Assembly: GCA_030829925.1 (NCBI GenBank)
Contig: JAURNZ010000003.1
Coordinates: 1 to 16,352 of the forward strand
Source of the DNA: Gammaproteobacteria bacterium
GTDB taxonomy: Bacteria; Pseudomonadota; Gammaproteobacteria; Comchoanobacterales; Comchoanobacteraceae
Length of the DNA stretch: 16,352 nucleotides
Direction of reading: 5' to 3'
Position numbers and translations under genes: made by a program. Shown one piece after another: positions 1 through 7,635 of the stretch. Numbering within the stretch: position 1 is the stretch's first letter; each line of letters starts with the position of its first letter. The notes beneath the pieces were generated by a model. That model was not told where the DNA came from, made no database searches, and saw only the letters and a list, made by a program, of their open reading frames with translations.

Positions 1-572
1 CAACGCTTATCTCTATCCATCGCATAAAAACGACCCGATAAGGACGCAATGCGATGTTTCACATTTTTTTTAATTTTTCTTTCCAGTTGCTTGATGTCTT
101 TGTCTGCAATTTTTTGAGCAGTATCTCTTCCATCTAAAATAGGATGTAAATATACATTACAATCTTTTAAGTGATCCATCACTGCATGCCAATGATTCAT
201 ATGTGCATGCACACCACCCTCAGAATATAAGCCAACTAGATGGATCGTTTTAGGCTTTAATGAATCAATTTGAGATTGTAGCTTAGCACCAATTTCATTA
301 GACTGACAAGCTTGATTGATACGAACCAAGTCTTGTTGAATGATTTGTCCAGAACCAATGTGCATATGCCCTACCTCAGAATTGCCCATTTGACCTTTTG
401 GTAAACCAACCGAATTTCCTGATGCAGATAACAAGCTTAAGTCATGGCTTTCAAGCAAGTGATCCCAATGAGGTGTATGTGCTTTTTTAATTGCATTATA
501 TCGAGCTTCTTTGCGATACCCCCAACCATCTAGCACAATCAACGCAATTTTTTTTGAATGATCAGTACTCAT
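1..572 (-). CDS. gpmI: 2,3-bisphosphoglycerate-independent phosphoglycerate mutase, N-terminal part (runs off left edge)
   Basis: Cofactor-independent phosphoglycerate mutase interconverts 3- and 2-phosphoglycerate in glycolysis and gluconeogenesis, using two Mn ions and a phosphoserine intermediate. Reading the minus strand from ATG at 572 gives 190 residues before the window edge, of about 510 usual for the family. Visible signatures are LDGWG (metal ligand Asp15), MGNSEVGH with the catalytic Ser65, GGVHAH (His122), LDGRDT (Arg149, Asp150) and SGRFYAMDRD near residue 180. These are hallmark blocks of the family in the correct order and spacing, so the call is firm. The start overlaps the end of miaE by 11 bases in another frame, so the two are probably translated from one message. 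The C-terminal part lies outside the window. Confidence 0.97.
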   Translation of the reverse strand, partial: MSTDHSKKIALIVLDGWGYRKEARYNAIKKAHTPHWDHLLESHDLSLLSASGNSVGLPKGQMGNSEVGHMHIGSGQIIQQDLVRINQACQSNEIGAKLQSQIDSLKPKTIHLVGLYSEGGVHAHMNHWHAVMDHLKDCNVYLHPILDGRDTAQKIADKDIKQLERKIKKNVKHRIASLSGRFYAMDRDKR

Positions 573-1206
573 TAGCTTCTTCCTTTATATGGTTCGAATC
601 TTTTGGGATCCCACTATGGAATCTAAAACAAGGGTCTGGCTGAGCCAACCAATGGGCTTCATGCCTAGACAATTCTTTTAAACGAATGGAGGTATCCTCG
701 TTAGCAATCACATTGGCCATCTCAATAAATGTTGTACAATGCCTTGCCTCAGCATCGTGTAGTTTAGAGTAATATTGACCAATGTCTTTAGGCAATAAAG
801 AAGCCAATAGCCCAAGACGTTCGCATGACCTAGCTTCAATAATGGCTGCAATTAATAATTGGTCTATTAAGCGTGACTGAGGATCATCTTGAGAAACACA
901 AGCAGCTAAATGTGTTGCATAACCGCCAGATTTCAAACCTCTAAAAGTGATTTTTCTTTGTTTAAGAAAACGTAACACTCGCTCAAAATGAACCATTTCC
1001 TCTCTAACAATTTTGGATAATTTAGTGACCATGTTTGGCAAATTTGGAAATTTAAAAATAAGCGTCATGGCGTTTTGAGCCGCTTTTCTTTCACAGTGCG
1101 CATGATCAATCAACAAGAGATCTAAGTTATTGACTGCTTTTTGCAACCAAAGGTCGTTAGTACTGACGCTCAGGACGTCTTTATAATCAACAATCGTATC
1201 GTTCAT
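562..1206 (-). CDS. miaE: tRNA-(ms2io6A37) hydroxylase, MiaE-type diiron protein
   Basis: MiaE is a soluble ferritin-like non-haem diiron monooxygenase that hydroxylates the isopentenyl group of 2-methylthio-isopentenyl-adenosine at tRNA position 37. The 214-residue product shows the complete ligand set: Glu39 in HCERKAA, Glu70 and His73 in REEMVH, Glu124 in IEARSCE, and Glu153 and His156 in DAEARH. It is shorter than the enterobacterial protein (about 250-270 residues) but matches the compact form common elsewhere. The start at 1206 precedes the first helix and no better start is visible. The 3' end overlaps the gpmI start by 11 bases, so the pair probably forms an operon. Function requires MiaA and MiaB products encoded elsewhere. 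Confidence 0.95.
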   Translation of the reverse strand: MNDTIVDYKDVLSVSTNDLWLQKAVNNLDLLLIDHAHCERKAAQNAMTLIFKFPNLPNMVTKLSKIVREEMVHFERVLRFLKQRKITFRGLKSGGYATHLAACVSQDDPQSRLIDQLLIAAIIEARSCERLGLLASLLPKDIGQYYSKLHDAEARHCTTFIEMANVIANEDTSIRLKELSRHEAHWLAQPDPCFRFHSGIPKDSNHIKEEANEY

Positions 1207-1217
1207 ACATTCTCAAA

Positions 1218-1234
1218 ATTATATGCTAAGCATA
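1218..1234 (-). promoter_or_regulatory. Possible miaE promoter -10 with adjacent palindrome
   Basis: On the minus strand TATAAT (plus positions 1218-1223) lies 11 bases before the miaE ATG. It adjoins a perfect palindrome with 6-base arms, TATGCT-A-AGCATA at plus 1222-1234. No good -35 hexamer stands at 16-18 bases. This could be a promoter with an overlapping operator, or chance in AT-rich DNA. Confidence 0.25.
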
Positions 1235-1278
1235 GTATCTGAATTGATTTTAAAATGCAGCCCTTATTTTTAACATTT

Positions 1279-1308
1279 ATGACAAAACATTCAATTCTCT
1301 ACTATAAT
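1279..1308 (+). promoter_or_regulatory. Sigma-70-type promoter for the 1337-2251 gene
   Basis: The -35 is ATGACA (1279-1284, five of six matches), followed by an 18-base spacer and a perfect TATAAT at 1303-1308. Transcription would begin near 1315. This leaves about 22 bases before ATG 1337 and only about 10 before ATG 1325, which favours the downstream start. Confidence 0.6.
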
Positions 1309-1336
1309 AAGCAAAGTGTTTTAAATGGAATTAAAC

Positions 1337-2251
1337 ATGGTAAAAAAGGTTAATGGCAATATTTTTTCAAAAGCTTGGTTATGGATGACTATTTGGCTTG
1401 CATTTATATTGAACGTATTTCAAAGGTCCAATGCTACCCAAGCTCAAGCAAACTATGAATCAATCACTATAACTTTTGAGCCATCACCTGCCATCAAAGC
1501 CTCAGAACTGGATTTACTAACCACAAATAAAACAAGTGCTCCAGACACTTTAGATGACATCCAAGCATTCAGACAAACAATGGAAAACCAGGTATTGAAT
1601 CATTTGGTAGAATATATAATTGATACCCATAACGATCATCGTCTTTCACTATATGCTTATGAAGAAATACTTGACCGCTTCAAAAACTTAAAAGAATCCA
1701 ACCCAAATATTGATGCAGTCATTGAGCAAGAACAAGTTTTTATATTACTTATGCTTAATTATACTTTATCCAACATCGAAACACTTGAAAACATACCCAC
1801 CCTAGAAACTCATGATGAAGAAGATAATGAAAGCGAACGATTATTTTCAGAGTTACTTGCACTAGAAAAACAACTAGACACCATTTTCATTAGTGACTTG
1901 ATTAACCCTAAAGATGAAATAAACGATGATTTATTAGAACTTTCAGACAATGAATATGATCCAGATAAATTATTGATGACAGAAGAAGAGCTAGAACACG
2001 TCTTTGATAACCATGAATGCATCTCAACAAGTGAATTTAATTTAGAATACTTACTTGCAAAAATTCATGTCCGATTAGAAACATTGTCTCAAGTCGACCA
2101 GCTTTTAATCAAAAATAAAGATGCCGTATATGAATCATTAATTAGCATTCAACAAAATCTTGATAATCAACATAAAGAGGTTTTAAATATAAGTGTCACC
2201 TTAGATCAGATACTAGATGCACATTTTCCTAACGGATTACAACAAAAATAG
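1337..2251 (+). CDS. Unrecognised acidic helical protein with signal-peptide-like N-terminus
   Basis: I do not recognise this family. The 304-residue product begins with a basic stretch (Lys3, Lys4), then a hydrophobic segment at about residues 13-28 rich in Trp, Leu and Ile, then QRSNATQAQA. This fits a Sec signal peptide cleaved after Ala38, or a signal anchor. The rest is polar, strongly acidic (Asp/Glu-rich around 155-230) and predicted mostly helical, with heptad-like stretches towards the C-terminus; one Cys is visible. I chose ATG 1337 over the in-frame ATG 1325 because GGA at 1328-1330 is well placed before 1337, nothing precedes 1325, and the predicted transcription start lies at about 1315. 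It is the first gene of an orphan block between miaE and rluB. An exported, perhaps surface or periplasmic, role is inference. Confidence 0.8.
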   Translation: MVKKVNGNIFSKAWLWMTIWLAFILNVFQRSNATQAQANYESITITFEPSPAIKASELDLLTTNKTSAPDTLDDIQAFRQTMENQVLNHLVEYIIDTHNDHRLSLYAYEEILDRFKNLKESNPNIDAVIEQEQVFILLMLNYTLSNIETLENIPTLETHDEEDNESERLFSELLALEKQLDTIFISDLINPKDEINDDLLELSDNEYDPDKLLMTEEELEHVFDNHECISTSEFNLEYLLAKIHVRLETLSQVDQLLIKNKDAVYESLISIQQNLDNQHKEVLNISVTLDQILDAHFPNGLQQK

Positions 2252-2380
2252 CCAATGGCTTACATTTTATTTTCCTTAATTCAACAACATATATTTTATC
2301 AATGATTAATGTGTAGGATAATTGTTGCAATCTATTAAGATATTACTCATGATTGATAAAGTCATAGAGAGGTATACATA

Positions 2381-3544
2381 ATGGAAAACCAACTTACAAC
2401 ATCTAATCCTAGAGATCAACTTGCAATAATCCCTTCGAATCACGTAAGAGAATTTTCAAAAAAACTTACTGCAACATCCATAACTAGTCGCATTGAGGAA
2501 ATTTTAAAACACCATCCTGCACTGATCATTAAGTTAATAGCTTATGCGAGGCATAAAGTTTCAGCTTCTTCAAATTCACCTGAAAGATCACATATGAATT
2601 ATGTTTTACTTGCTGACTCAATCATGCAAGGCATAAAAGATTATTCAAACCCAGAAGTTATCAAAAATTTAGACATAGGAATCGATCTTGTCACAAAATT
2701 AATTAATGAACATAGCCACGATGTTTTATATCTTATAGAATCAATGTTTCTAGAAAGAGTAGATATACATGTTTCTCTTTTATATAACAGGTTTTATAAA
2801 ACGATGATCCAAGCATTCCACTCTTCAAGGCTTCACCCAAGTTCTGTAGGACTCAATTTACAAAATGAGGCAGCATTGAATCTAATCGATCAGCTTTCTT
2901 TTACACCTACTTCCTCAATAAGTGAAAATAACCTAGAGATTATTTTAACCTGTTACAACTCTGTTAAAGTTGAAAAGCACTGGTGGAAGGGTGACCAGCT
3001 TTACATGGGCAGATCTGAACACTCACACGAAAATTTAACTGTTTTAAAATGCAACGCACGAGAAGATGTTGCAATATCAAGACAAAATATAGAAAACTTT
3101 GGCCAAGTTGTTGAGGCTTTTCAAATAGTAAACAATGAATTTGTTAAAACCCATGAGACGCTTAGAGAAGGCTCAAAAAACACAGCACTAACAGCAGAAC
3201 AAATAAATCAACAAAAAAAGCAACTTGATAAAATTTCAAACATGATAGAAACAGACGGTGTTAATGAAAGAAACAAAGATGATTTACTTGATTTAATTGA
3301 TGCTTGTCAGGATTACAATCAAAAAGCAAATAACTTTCTAAGTAAGACATCTGCGAAAACTGATTGCAGAATGAAAGAATTACATGACGTTAAAAAAGGT
3401 GTCCATGACTCAATAATTCATAAAAGACCTCTTGCACTACAAGACCTCCAACCTAATAAAAAAGCTTTAATAGAGGGCAAGGGTATGTTTAGTGATGATA
3501 AAGAAAATACAGTTTTCAATCGTATTGATGGCCTTAGTGCTTAA
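2381..3544 (+). CDS. Unrecognised soluble helical protein with SDDKENT tail motif
   Basis: I do not recognise this 387-residue protein. It has no signal peptide or membrane segment and is predicted largely helical. Residues 1-190 look like packed amphipathic helices. A polar, coiled-coil-prone region follows at about 225-340, and the last 40 residues are Lys/Asp-rich and probably disordered. The tail carries KRPLAL (348-353) and SDDKENT (371-377). The same heptapeptide recurs in the next gene's tail, although the two proteins otherwise look unrelated. The start is supported by GAGAGG at 2367-2372, 8 bases before the ATG. The next gene follows after 30 bases with its own perfect Shine-Dalgarno, so the two are probably one operon. 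A secreted effector role would fit the composition but is not shown by the sequence. Confidence 0.85.
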   Translation: MENQLTTSNPRDQLAIIPSNHVREFSKKLTATSITSRIEEILKHHPALIIKLIAYARHKVSASSNSPERSHMNYVLLADSIMQGIKDYSNPEVIKNLDIGIDLVTKLINEHSHDVLYLIESMFLERVDIHVSLLYNRFYKTMIQAFHSSRLHPSSVGLNLQNEAALNLIDQLSFTPTSSISENNLEIILTCYNSVKVEKHWWKGDQLYMGRSEHSHENLTVLKCNAREDVAISRQNIENFGQVVEAFQIVNNEFVKTHETLREGSKNTALTAEQINQQKKQLDKISNMIETDGVNERNKDDLLDLIDACQDYNQKANNFLSKTSAKTDCRMKELHDVKKGVHDSIIHKRPLALQDLQPNKKALIEGKGMFSDDKENTVFNRIDGLSA

Positions 3545-3561
3545 CTTTTAATTTAAATTTC

Positions 3562-3567
3562 AGGAGG
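3562..3567 (+). promoter_or_regulatory. Consensus Shine-Dalgarno of the 3575 gene
   Basis: AGGAGG stands 7 bases before ATG 3575. It fixes the start of the third orphan gene and implies strong translation from a message shared with the gene upstream. Confidence 0.85.
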
Positions 3568-3574
3568 ATTTCGA

Positions 3575-5134
3575 ATGAAATTAACAATCGACACACTTAA
3601 TAGAGCGTATACTGAAAAAAATAAGCAAGAAAATAGATCAAAATGGTTTACGAAAGTAATTGATGTTTTAGCTATGATAAATAACATCATAGCTAAATTC
3701 ATACCCTTTCCGACTTTTTTTACACATCAAAATCACTATAAATTAAAAGTAATAAATGATGGGTTTTCAGATCTCGAAGATTTTTGGAAATATGGATACA
3801 AGAATCAAACCTGCAAACACATTAAATTTGTTATTGATGGAATGAAAAAATTCGAGTCGTCAATGACTAATAAACAATTAGAACGGTTTGAACAACTTAA
3901 TAAGTTTTCAAATATTTTGCCAAAAGCTCAAAGCAAAGAAGAAGCTTCACCTGGTAATAAAGCAGAAGACACTTTATTTTCTTCTTCGCATAGCATTACA
4001 CCAACTGAGCAAACTCCTACCGGAACAGATACAGATGATAGTATAAAACAAATAGTAGTGAAACCAGTTTATAAGTTAGAACTACCTTGGTATTTAATAC
4101 CTGGACTCAACACAAAAAAAGATGAAGTTGAGCTCGATGATTTGCTTAGCTGGTTTCAGATAACAAAAAAAGCAAAACGAGTAAAACCAAAATACTCTAC
4201 AGATCTTAATAAAAAAAGAATTCATAAATTTGACGAGCTAATTAACATCGCGACTCAAATTAGAGAGGCTTTAGATTTATTTTGCGACATTATGAAAAAG
4301 CCAAAACATGGACAAGGCATGTTAGACGAAAATATTCAACAAAAACTTGAGGTTATAAAACATAATTCGCGCGTGCTGTATGAGTTTTTCTTTGAACCTT
4401 ATGATACGCAAAGAGAAATATTTATTGCTCACCCATTAATATTTAAAGCTTTTAGAATAGCTCTGGATAATGAAAATGATCATAAATTCATAGCAGATTT
4501 AGTCACATCTCTATCTTTTTTAAATAAACTTTTACCATTATCTCCACCAACTACTTTTGATTCCGAAACTAACTTTATAAAAGATTTAAATTTAAATAAT
4601 GATATTAATTTATTAATGGGGGCAATGTTTGGAAATTATGCCGATTTTGATTTATGTGCAAAAAATTATCTTAGACAAGGAAATTTAGATGTCAGTGAAT
4701 TGCGAACTAGCGGCAATGAAAATGAAATTATACTGTACTTAAAAAGTTCTTTTTTGGAATATATGGGGTCCAAAGAGACAATCGAACAAACTTACCAAAA
4801 AATACCTCTATTTCAACAGAACATGTTAATAAATACATATGATACATACCGTATTCAAGATGAACGATTTGAAGAATTAAGTGATGAAGTTGATGACATA
4901 GATCCTTCTGGTAGAGGTAGACCAACAACACCAGAAAATGAGCTGGAACAAAAAGTAGGTTTTTTAAGCTCTATAACACCAACCAGTGATGACAAGGAAA
5001 ATACTCAACAAATTAATGGAGAATCAACACAAAAAAGGGGGCAGTTACAAAATGCAAGTTTATATAGCCCTGAAAAAATAATCCAATTGAGAGGCAGTGA
5101 TCCAAATATATTGGAAAAAACTCCAACTAGATGA
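3575..5134 (+). CDS. Unrecognised 519-residue protein with disordered Ser/Thr-Pro-rich linker and tail
   Basis: I do not recognise this protein. Residues 1-115 are basic and helical with a short hydrophobic stretch (about 29-50, including FIPFPTFF) that could touch a membrane but is not a clear transmembrane helix. Residues 117-158 are a low-complexity linker with repeated Thr-Pro (SITPT at 140-144, then TPTGTDTDD). Residues 160-430 appear to be a second helical, partly aromatic domain. From about 445 the chain becomes polar and Pro/Ser/Thr-rich, with a second SITPT at 466-470, SDDKENT at 471-477, RGQL at 488-491, SPEK at 498-501 and TPTR as the last four residues. The heptapeptide is shared with the preceding gene's product. 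The gene ends 33 bases before a strong terminator. A host-targeted effector is one possibility; no enzymatic motif was seen. Confidence 0.85.
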   Translation: MKLTIDTLNRAYTEKNKQENRSKWFTKVIDVLAMINNIIAKFIPFPTFFTHQNHYKLKVINDGFSDLEDFWKYGYKNQTCKHIKFVIDGMKKFESSMTNKQLERFEQLNKFSNILPKAQSKEEASPGNKAEDTLFSSSHSITPTEQTPTGTDTDDSIKQIVVKPVYKLELPWYLIPGLNTKKDEVELDDLLSWFQITKKAKRVKPKYSTDLNKKRIHKFDELINIATQIREALDLFCDIMKKPKHGQGMLDENIQQKLEVIKHNSRVLYEFFFEPYDTQREIFIAHPLIFKAFRIALDNENDHKFIADLVTSLSFLNKLLPLSPPTTFDSETNFIKDLNLNNDINLLMGAMFGNYADFDLCAKNYLRQGNLDVSELRTSGNENEIILYLKSSFLEYMGSKETIEQTYQKIPLFQQNMLINTYDTYRIQDERFEELSDEVDDIDPSGRGRPTTPENELEQKVGFLSSITPTSDDKENTQQINGESTQKRGQLQNASLYSPEKIIQLRGSDPNILEKTPTR

Positions 5135-5167
5135 AAAAAATAAACTGATTCTATGACCTAAATTAAT

Positions 5168-5194
5168 CCGGCTTTTATAAGCCGGTTTTTTTTT
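5168..5194 (+). terminator. Strong intrinsic terminator of the orphan operon
   Basis: A perfect 7-base stem, CCGGCTT (5168-5174) with AAGCCGG (5179-5185) and loop TTAT, is followed by nine T residues (5186-5194). It lies 33 bases after the stop of the 3575 gene. Its right half also encodes the last codons of the convergent rluB gene. Read on the minus strand the stem is followed only by ATTAATTT, so termination there would be weaker. Confidence 0.92.
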
Positions 5195-5855
5195 GCTCGT
5201 ATATCCCAAACCTAATTCTATGGAGCTTTGAGACTTGGCAGTCTACAGCTTTAAACAACCTTCTTACAATACGATTACGACCGCTGGTTGTCATGACTTC
5301 AACTGTTGTTTGTTTGTTCACTTGTTTAATGATTTTAACTGCGTTAAATCTCCCAATGCCATCTTCTAACTGAATGCCTGACAATAATTTTTTTCGGGTT
5401 TCATGATTGAATGTTCCAAAAATCTTTACAACATAAACACGTTCAACCTCATGTTTTGGATGCATCAATTTTTGTGCATAGGCACCATCATTTGTAAAAA
5501 TTAATAAACCAGTTGTATTGATGTCTAACCGCCCTACCATGATCCAACGACCCTGTGGGCATGGTGGCAAACGATCAAATACCGTCGGCCTACCTTGTTC
5601 ATCACTGCGCGTACAAACTTCCCCTAACCGCTTATTTAAGATATATATTTCACGCTTCGCATTGGTTTCAAAATGGATGGGCTTATCATCTATGGTGATG
5701 TGATCGGTTTCTAAGCATTGATGCCCTAATGAGACGGGTTTGCCATTGACTTTCACCCTGCCAGCTTCAATAAATATTTCTGCTTTACGCCTGGATGCAA
5801 AACCAGATAAAGCAATCAGTTTTTGTACTCGAATGAGTTCATTTGGTTTAGCCAT
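5175..5855 (-). CDS. rluB: 23S rRNA pseudouridine synthase RluB, short C-terminus
   Basis: RluB isomerises a uridine to pseudouridine in helix 80 of 23S rRNA (U2605 in E. coli). The 226-residue product has an N-terminal S4 RNA-binding domain (about 8-66, with SRRKAE and AGRVKVNG). The catalytic domain follows, with the RluB-like GRPTVFDRLP block at 88-97, the catalytic Asp111 in GRLDINTTGLLIFTNDG, RVYVVKIFG, and TSGRNRIVRRLF. These favour RluB over RsuA or RluE. The protein ends soon after HRIRFG, without the basic tail seen in E. coli RluB (about 290 residues) and without the usual final strand of the fold. No continuation is visible in another frame. It starts 8 bases inside the end of the upstream hydrolase gene, so the two are coupled. 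Confidence 0.93.
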   Translation of the reverse strand: MAKPNELIRVQKLIALSGFASRRKAEIFIEAGRVKVNGKPVSLGHQCLETDHITIDDKPIHFETNAKREIYILNKRLGEVCTRSDEQGRPTVFDRLPPCPQGRWIMVGRLDINTTGLLIFTNDGAYAQKLMHPKHEVERVYVVKIFGTFNHETRKKLLSGIQLEDGIGRFNAVKIIKQVNKQTTVEVMTTSGRNRIVRRLFKAVDCQVSKLHRIRFGIYEQKKTGL

Positions 5856-6681
5856 GTGTGCCCTCTATAAAGGTGTCTATTAATTCAAATAACTTTTTGG
5901 GATCGTCTAACATCAGATGATGATAGCCTGACATAACCTCAATGTTGGTTTGATTAAACATAGATGCCCAATGCTTGGACGCTTGTTCAATATTGAGCAC
6001 ATTGGTATCCTTGCCTAAGATCAACTGAGCAGGCATTGTGTTTGACTGACATAAAGATTGAAAAGGGTCGAGAACATTACTCTTTTGTACATTTAAAACA
6101 TTGGGATCAAATGACCATGCCCAACCTTCATTAAATTTGGTAATACTTTTTTCGGCTAAAAATTTTAACCATTCGTCTGCGCATGTGGTTGCTGCTGGAA
6201 TCAATCGAAAGCGTTTAGTCAGTTCTGATTCAGAACTAAAATACCTTCTTGGCAACATACTTGCGGTTGGTGTTACTTCATTTTGTAAATGAATCAAATC
6301 CATATCAATGCAATGAAATGTTTTAAAATGCTTGTGGTTTTGTAAGATGGCATGTGCCGATGATAAGGCACCAAAACTATGGCCAATCAAATGTAATGGT
6401 TGTTTGTTTTCTAATTGAGTGACCACATGATTGATTGCCTCACCCATATCAGAAAGTGAATAAGAAGCCCTATCTGCACTTTGACCCATGCCAGGCAAAT
6501 CTAGCACAATGACATTATATTTTTGGCTCAAATAAGGTATGAGCCAATGCCACCAATAACCATGACCAAGAAAGCCATGGACCAAAAGACACGTTTCATC
6601 ATAACCTTGATTTAAAGCAAGAATATGTATGTCTCCTTTTGGATGAGCTATAAAAGTTTCAGATAATTGTGAATTGACCAT
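5848..6681 (-). CDS. Alpha/beta-fold hydrolase
   Basis: This is a 277-residue cytoplasmic alpha/beta hydrolase. The oxyanion-hole motif HGFLGHG is at 35-41, the strand-turn LDLPGMGQS at 60-68, and the nucleophile elbow GHSFG at 100-104 with Ser102. The acid is probably Asp225 in LGKDTNVLN, and the base His254 or His255 in GYHHLMLDDP. The cap region (about 125-200) holds no motif I can tie to a substrate, so the reaction (esterase, lipase or thioesterase) is open. The placement just upstream of rluB with an 8-base overlap suggests co-transcription but not a shared pathway. Length and motif spacing are normal for the family. Confidence 0.9.
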   Translation of the reverse strand: MVNSQLSETFIAHPKGDIHILALNQGYDETCLLVHGFLGHGYWWHWLIPYLSQKYNVIVLDLPGMGQSADRASYSLSDMGEAINHVVTQLENKQPLHLIGHSFGALSSAHAILQNHKHFKTFHCIDMDLIHLQNEVTPTASMLPRRYFSSESELTKRFRLIPAATTCADEWLKFLAEKSITKFNEGWAWSFDPNVLNVQKSNVLDPFQSLCQSNTMPAQLILGKDTNVLNIEQASKHWASMFNQTNIEVMSGYHHLMLDDPKKLFELIDTFIEGTHG

Positions 6682-6692
6682 AATTAAACACC

Positions 6693-6721
6693 ATAATGCA
6701 GTTTATTGTCTATAATGTAAA
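6693..6721 (-). promoter_or_regulatory. Possible promoter for the hydrolase-rluB pair
   Basis: On the minus strand TTTACA (plus 6716-6721, five of six to -35) is followed by a 17-base spacer and CATTAT (plus 6693-6698, four of six to -10). The spacing is ideal and the position is just upstream of ATG 6681, which would leave only a very short leader. It overlaps the divergent plus-strand -10. Confidence 0.4.
6711..6716 (+). promoter_or_regulatory. -10 hexamer of the ldt-tat operon
   Basis: A perfect TATAAT lies 28 bases before ATG 6745, where transcription from about 6723 would be expected. No good -35 is present at 16-18 bases, so the promoter may be weak or activator-dependent. It shares the 63-base divergent gap with the hydrolase promoter. 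Confidence 0.4.
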
Positions 6722-6744
6722 TATATTTGAATGACGGTGACTAA

Positions 6745-7632
6745 ATGAAAACATGGATTGTCCTCATATTTACAATGATTGGCTACGCAAATGCGGCTAC
6801 TTATCTCTTGCCTGAAAATGGTGATATGGTTGGCTCTAACTACACAATCACAGCCCGAGCAGGTGATACCATGTCCGGTCTTGCGTACAGACACGATATC
6901 GGCATTATTGAACTTGAACAAGCCAATCCTGGTCTTTACCGACTTAGAGAAGATCAACGTGTTGTCATTCCTAAACAATTTATATTGCCACCCAAAAAAT
7001 ACCGCAAAGGTATTGTTTTAAGCATGAGCGAGTTAAGGTTATATTATTTTCCTAAAAACAGTCCTTTTGTCATGACCTACCCTGTTGCAATGGGTCGAGA
7101 AGGATGGCGAACCCCAACCACTAAAACATATGTGGTCAAAAAAGCTACTGATCCAACTTGGTATGTTCCTGAATCAATTTCTGAACATCATTATGAATCT
7201 ACTGGCATTAGATTACCTGATAAAATTGGTCCTGGCCCAGAAAACCCACTTGGTCCATTCGCAATCTACCTAGGTGCCAGAAGCATCTTAATTCATGGCA
7301 CGAACAATCAAAGTAAAGTTGGACAATACGTTAGTTCAGGTTGTATACGTATGTATAACACCGATGTTGCACAACTTTATACTTTAGTGGAAAAAGGTAT
7401 CCCTGTTACGATTATTAATCATCAATACAAATTGGGCTCAGATGGTCGAAACTTATTTTTAGAGGTCCATAAAAAGGTTAGACTTAATTCACCAGTATCA
7501 CCCTTAAACTCAGTTAATCTTAATGAATTAATTTATCAACATGGCGGAGGTAAGACCATTCGTATCAATTGGGATAAAGTCAAACAAATGGTCAAAAAGC
7601 CAACTGGCTTACCTGAAAAAATTTCTTATTAG
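6745..7632 (+). CDS. L,D-transpeptidase with LysM domain (YkuD/ErfK family)
   Basis: L,D-transpeptidases act in the periplasm on peptidoglycan stem peptides, making 3-3 crosslinks or attaching envelope proteins. The 295-residue product has a signal peptide (MKTWIVLIFTMIGYANA, cleaved at about Ala17). A LysM-like segment follows at about 34-77 (YTITARAGDTMSGLAYR, ending in RVVIPKQF). The YkuD catalytic domain at about 88-226 contains HGTN (His184) and SSGCIRMYN with the catalytic Cys200 and Arg202. About 70 further residues form a basic tail. The architecture matches ErfK/YbiS/YcfS-type enzymes. The frame ends 3 bases before tatC, so they are probably one operon. The pairing does not imply Tat export, because this signal peptide has no twin arginine and looks Sec-type. 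Confidence 0.94.
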   Translation: MKTWIVLIFTMIGYANAATYLLPENGDMVGSNYTITARAGDTMSGLAYRHDIGIIELEQANPGLYRLREDQRVVIPKQFILPPKKYRKGIVLSMSELRLYYFPKNSPFVMTYPVAMGREGWRTPTTKTYVVKKATDPTWYVPESISEHHYESTGIRLPDKIGPGPENPLGPFAIYLGARSILIHGTNNQSKVGQYVSSGCIRMYNTDVAQLYTLVEKGIPVTIINHQYKLGSDGRNLFLEVHKKVRLNSPVSPLNSVNLNELIYQHGGGKTIRINWDKVKQMVKKPTGLPEKISY

Positions 7633-7635
7633 ACT

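Noticed and set aside
1810..2022. Minus-strand Ser-rich open frame of 70 residues
   Set aside because: It is the antisense shadow of the acidic Asp/Glu-rich stretch of the 1337-2251 gene; low-complexity serine runs arise from GAA/GAT codons read backwards, and no ribosome site precedes it.
2250..2260. AGCCA-A-TGGCT palindrome just after the 1337-2251 stop, as a terminator
   Set aside because: With a one-base centre the real stem would be about three pairs, and the following T residues are interrupted.
2317..2322. GATAAT as a -10 for a separate promoter of the 2381 gene
   Set aside because: No acceptable -35 lies at 16-18 bases, and TTGCAA at 2325-2330 has no partner -10 at proper spacing. 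The gap may still hold a promoter, but I cannot place it.
6703..6978. Minus-strand open frame of 91 residues over the L,D-transpeptidase 5' end
   Set aside because: It is antisense to a well-supported gene, covers the divergent promoter region, and has no family features.
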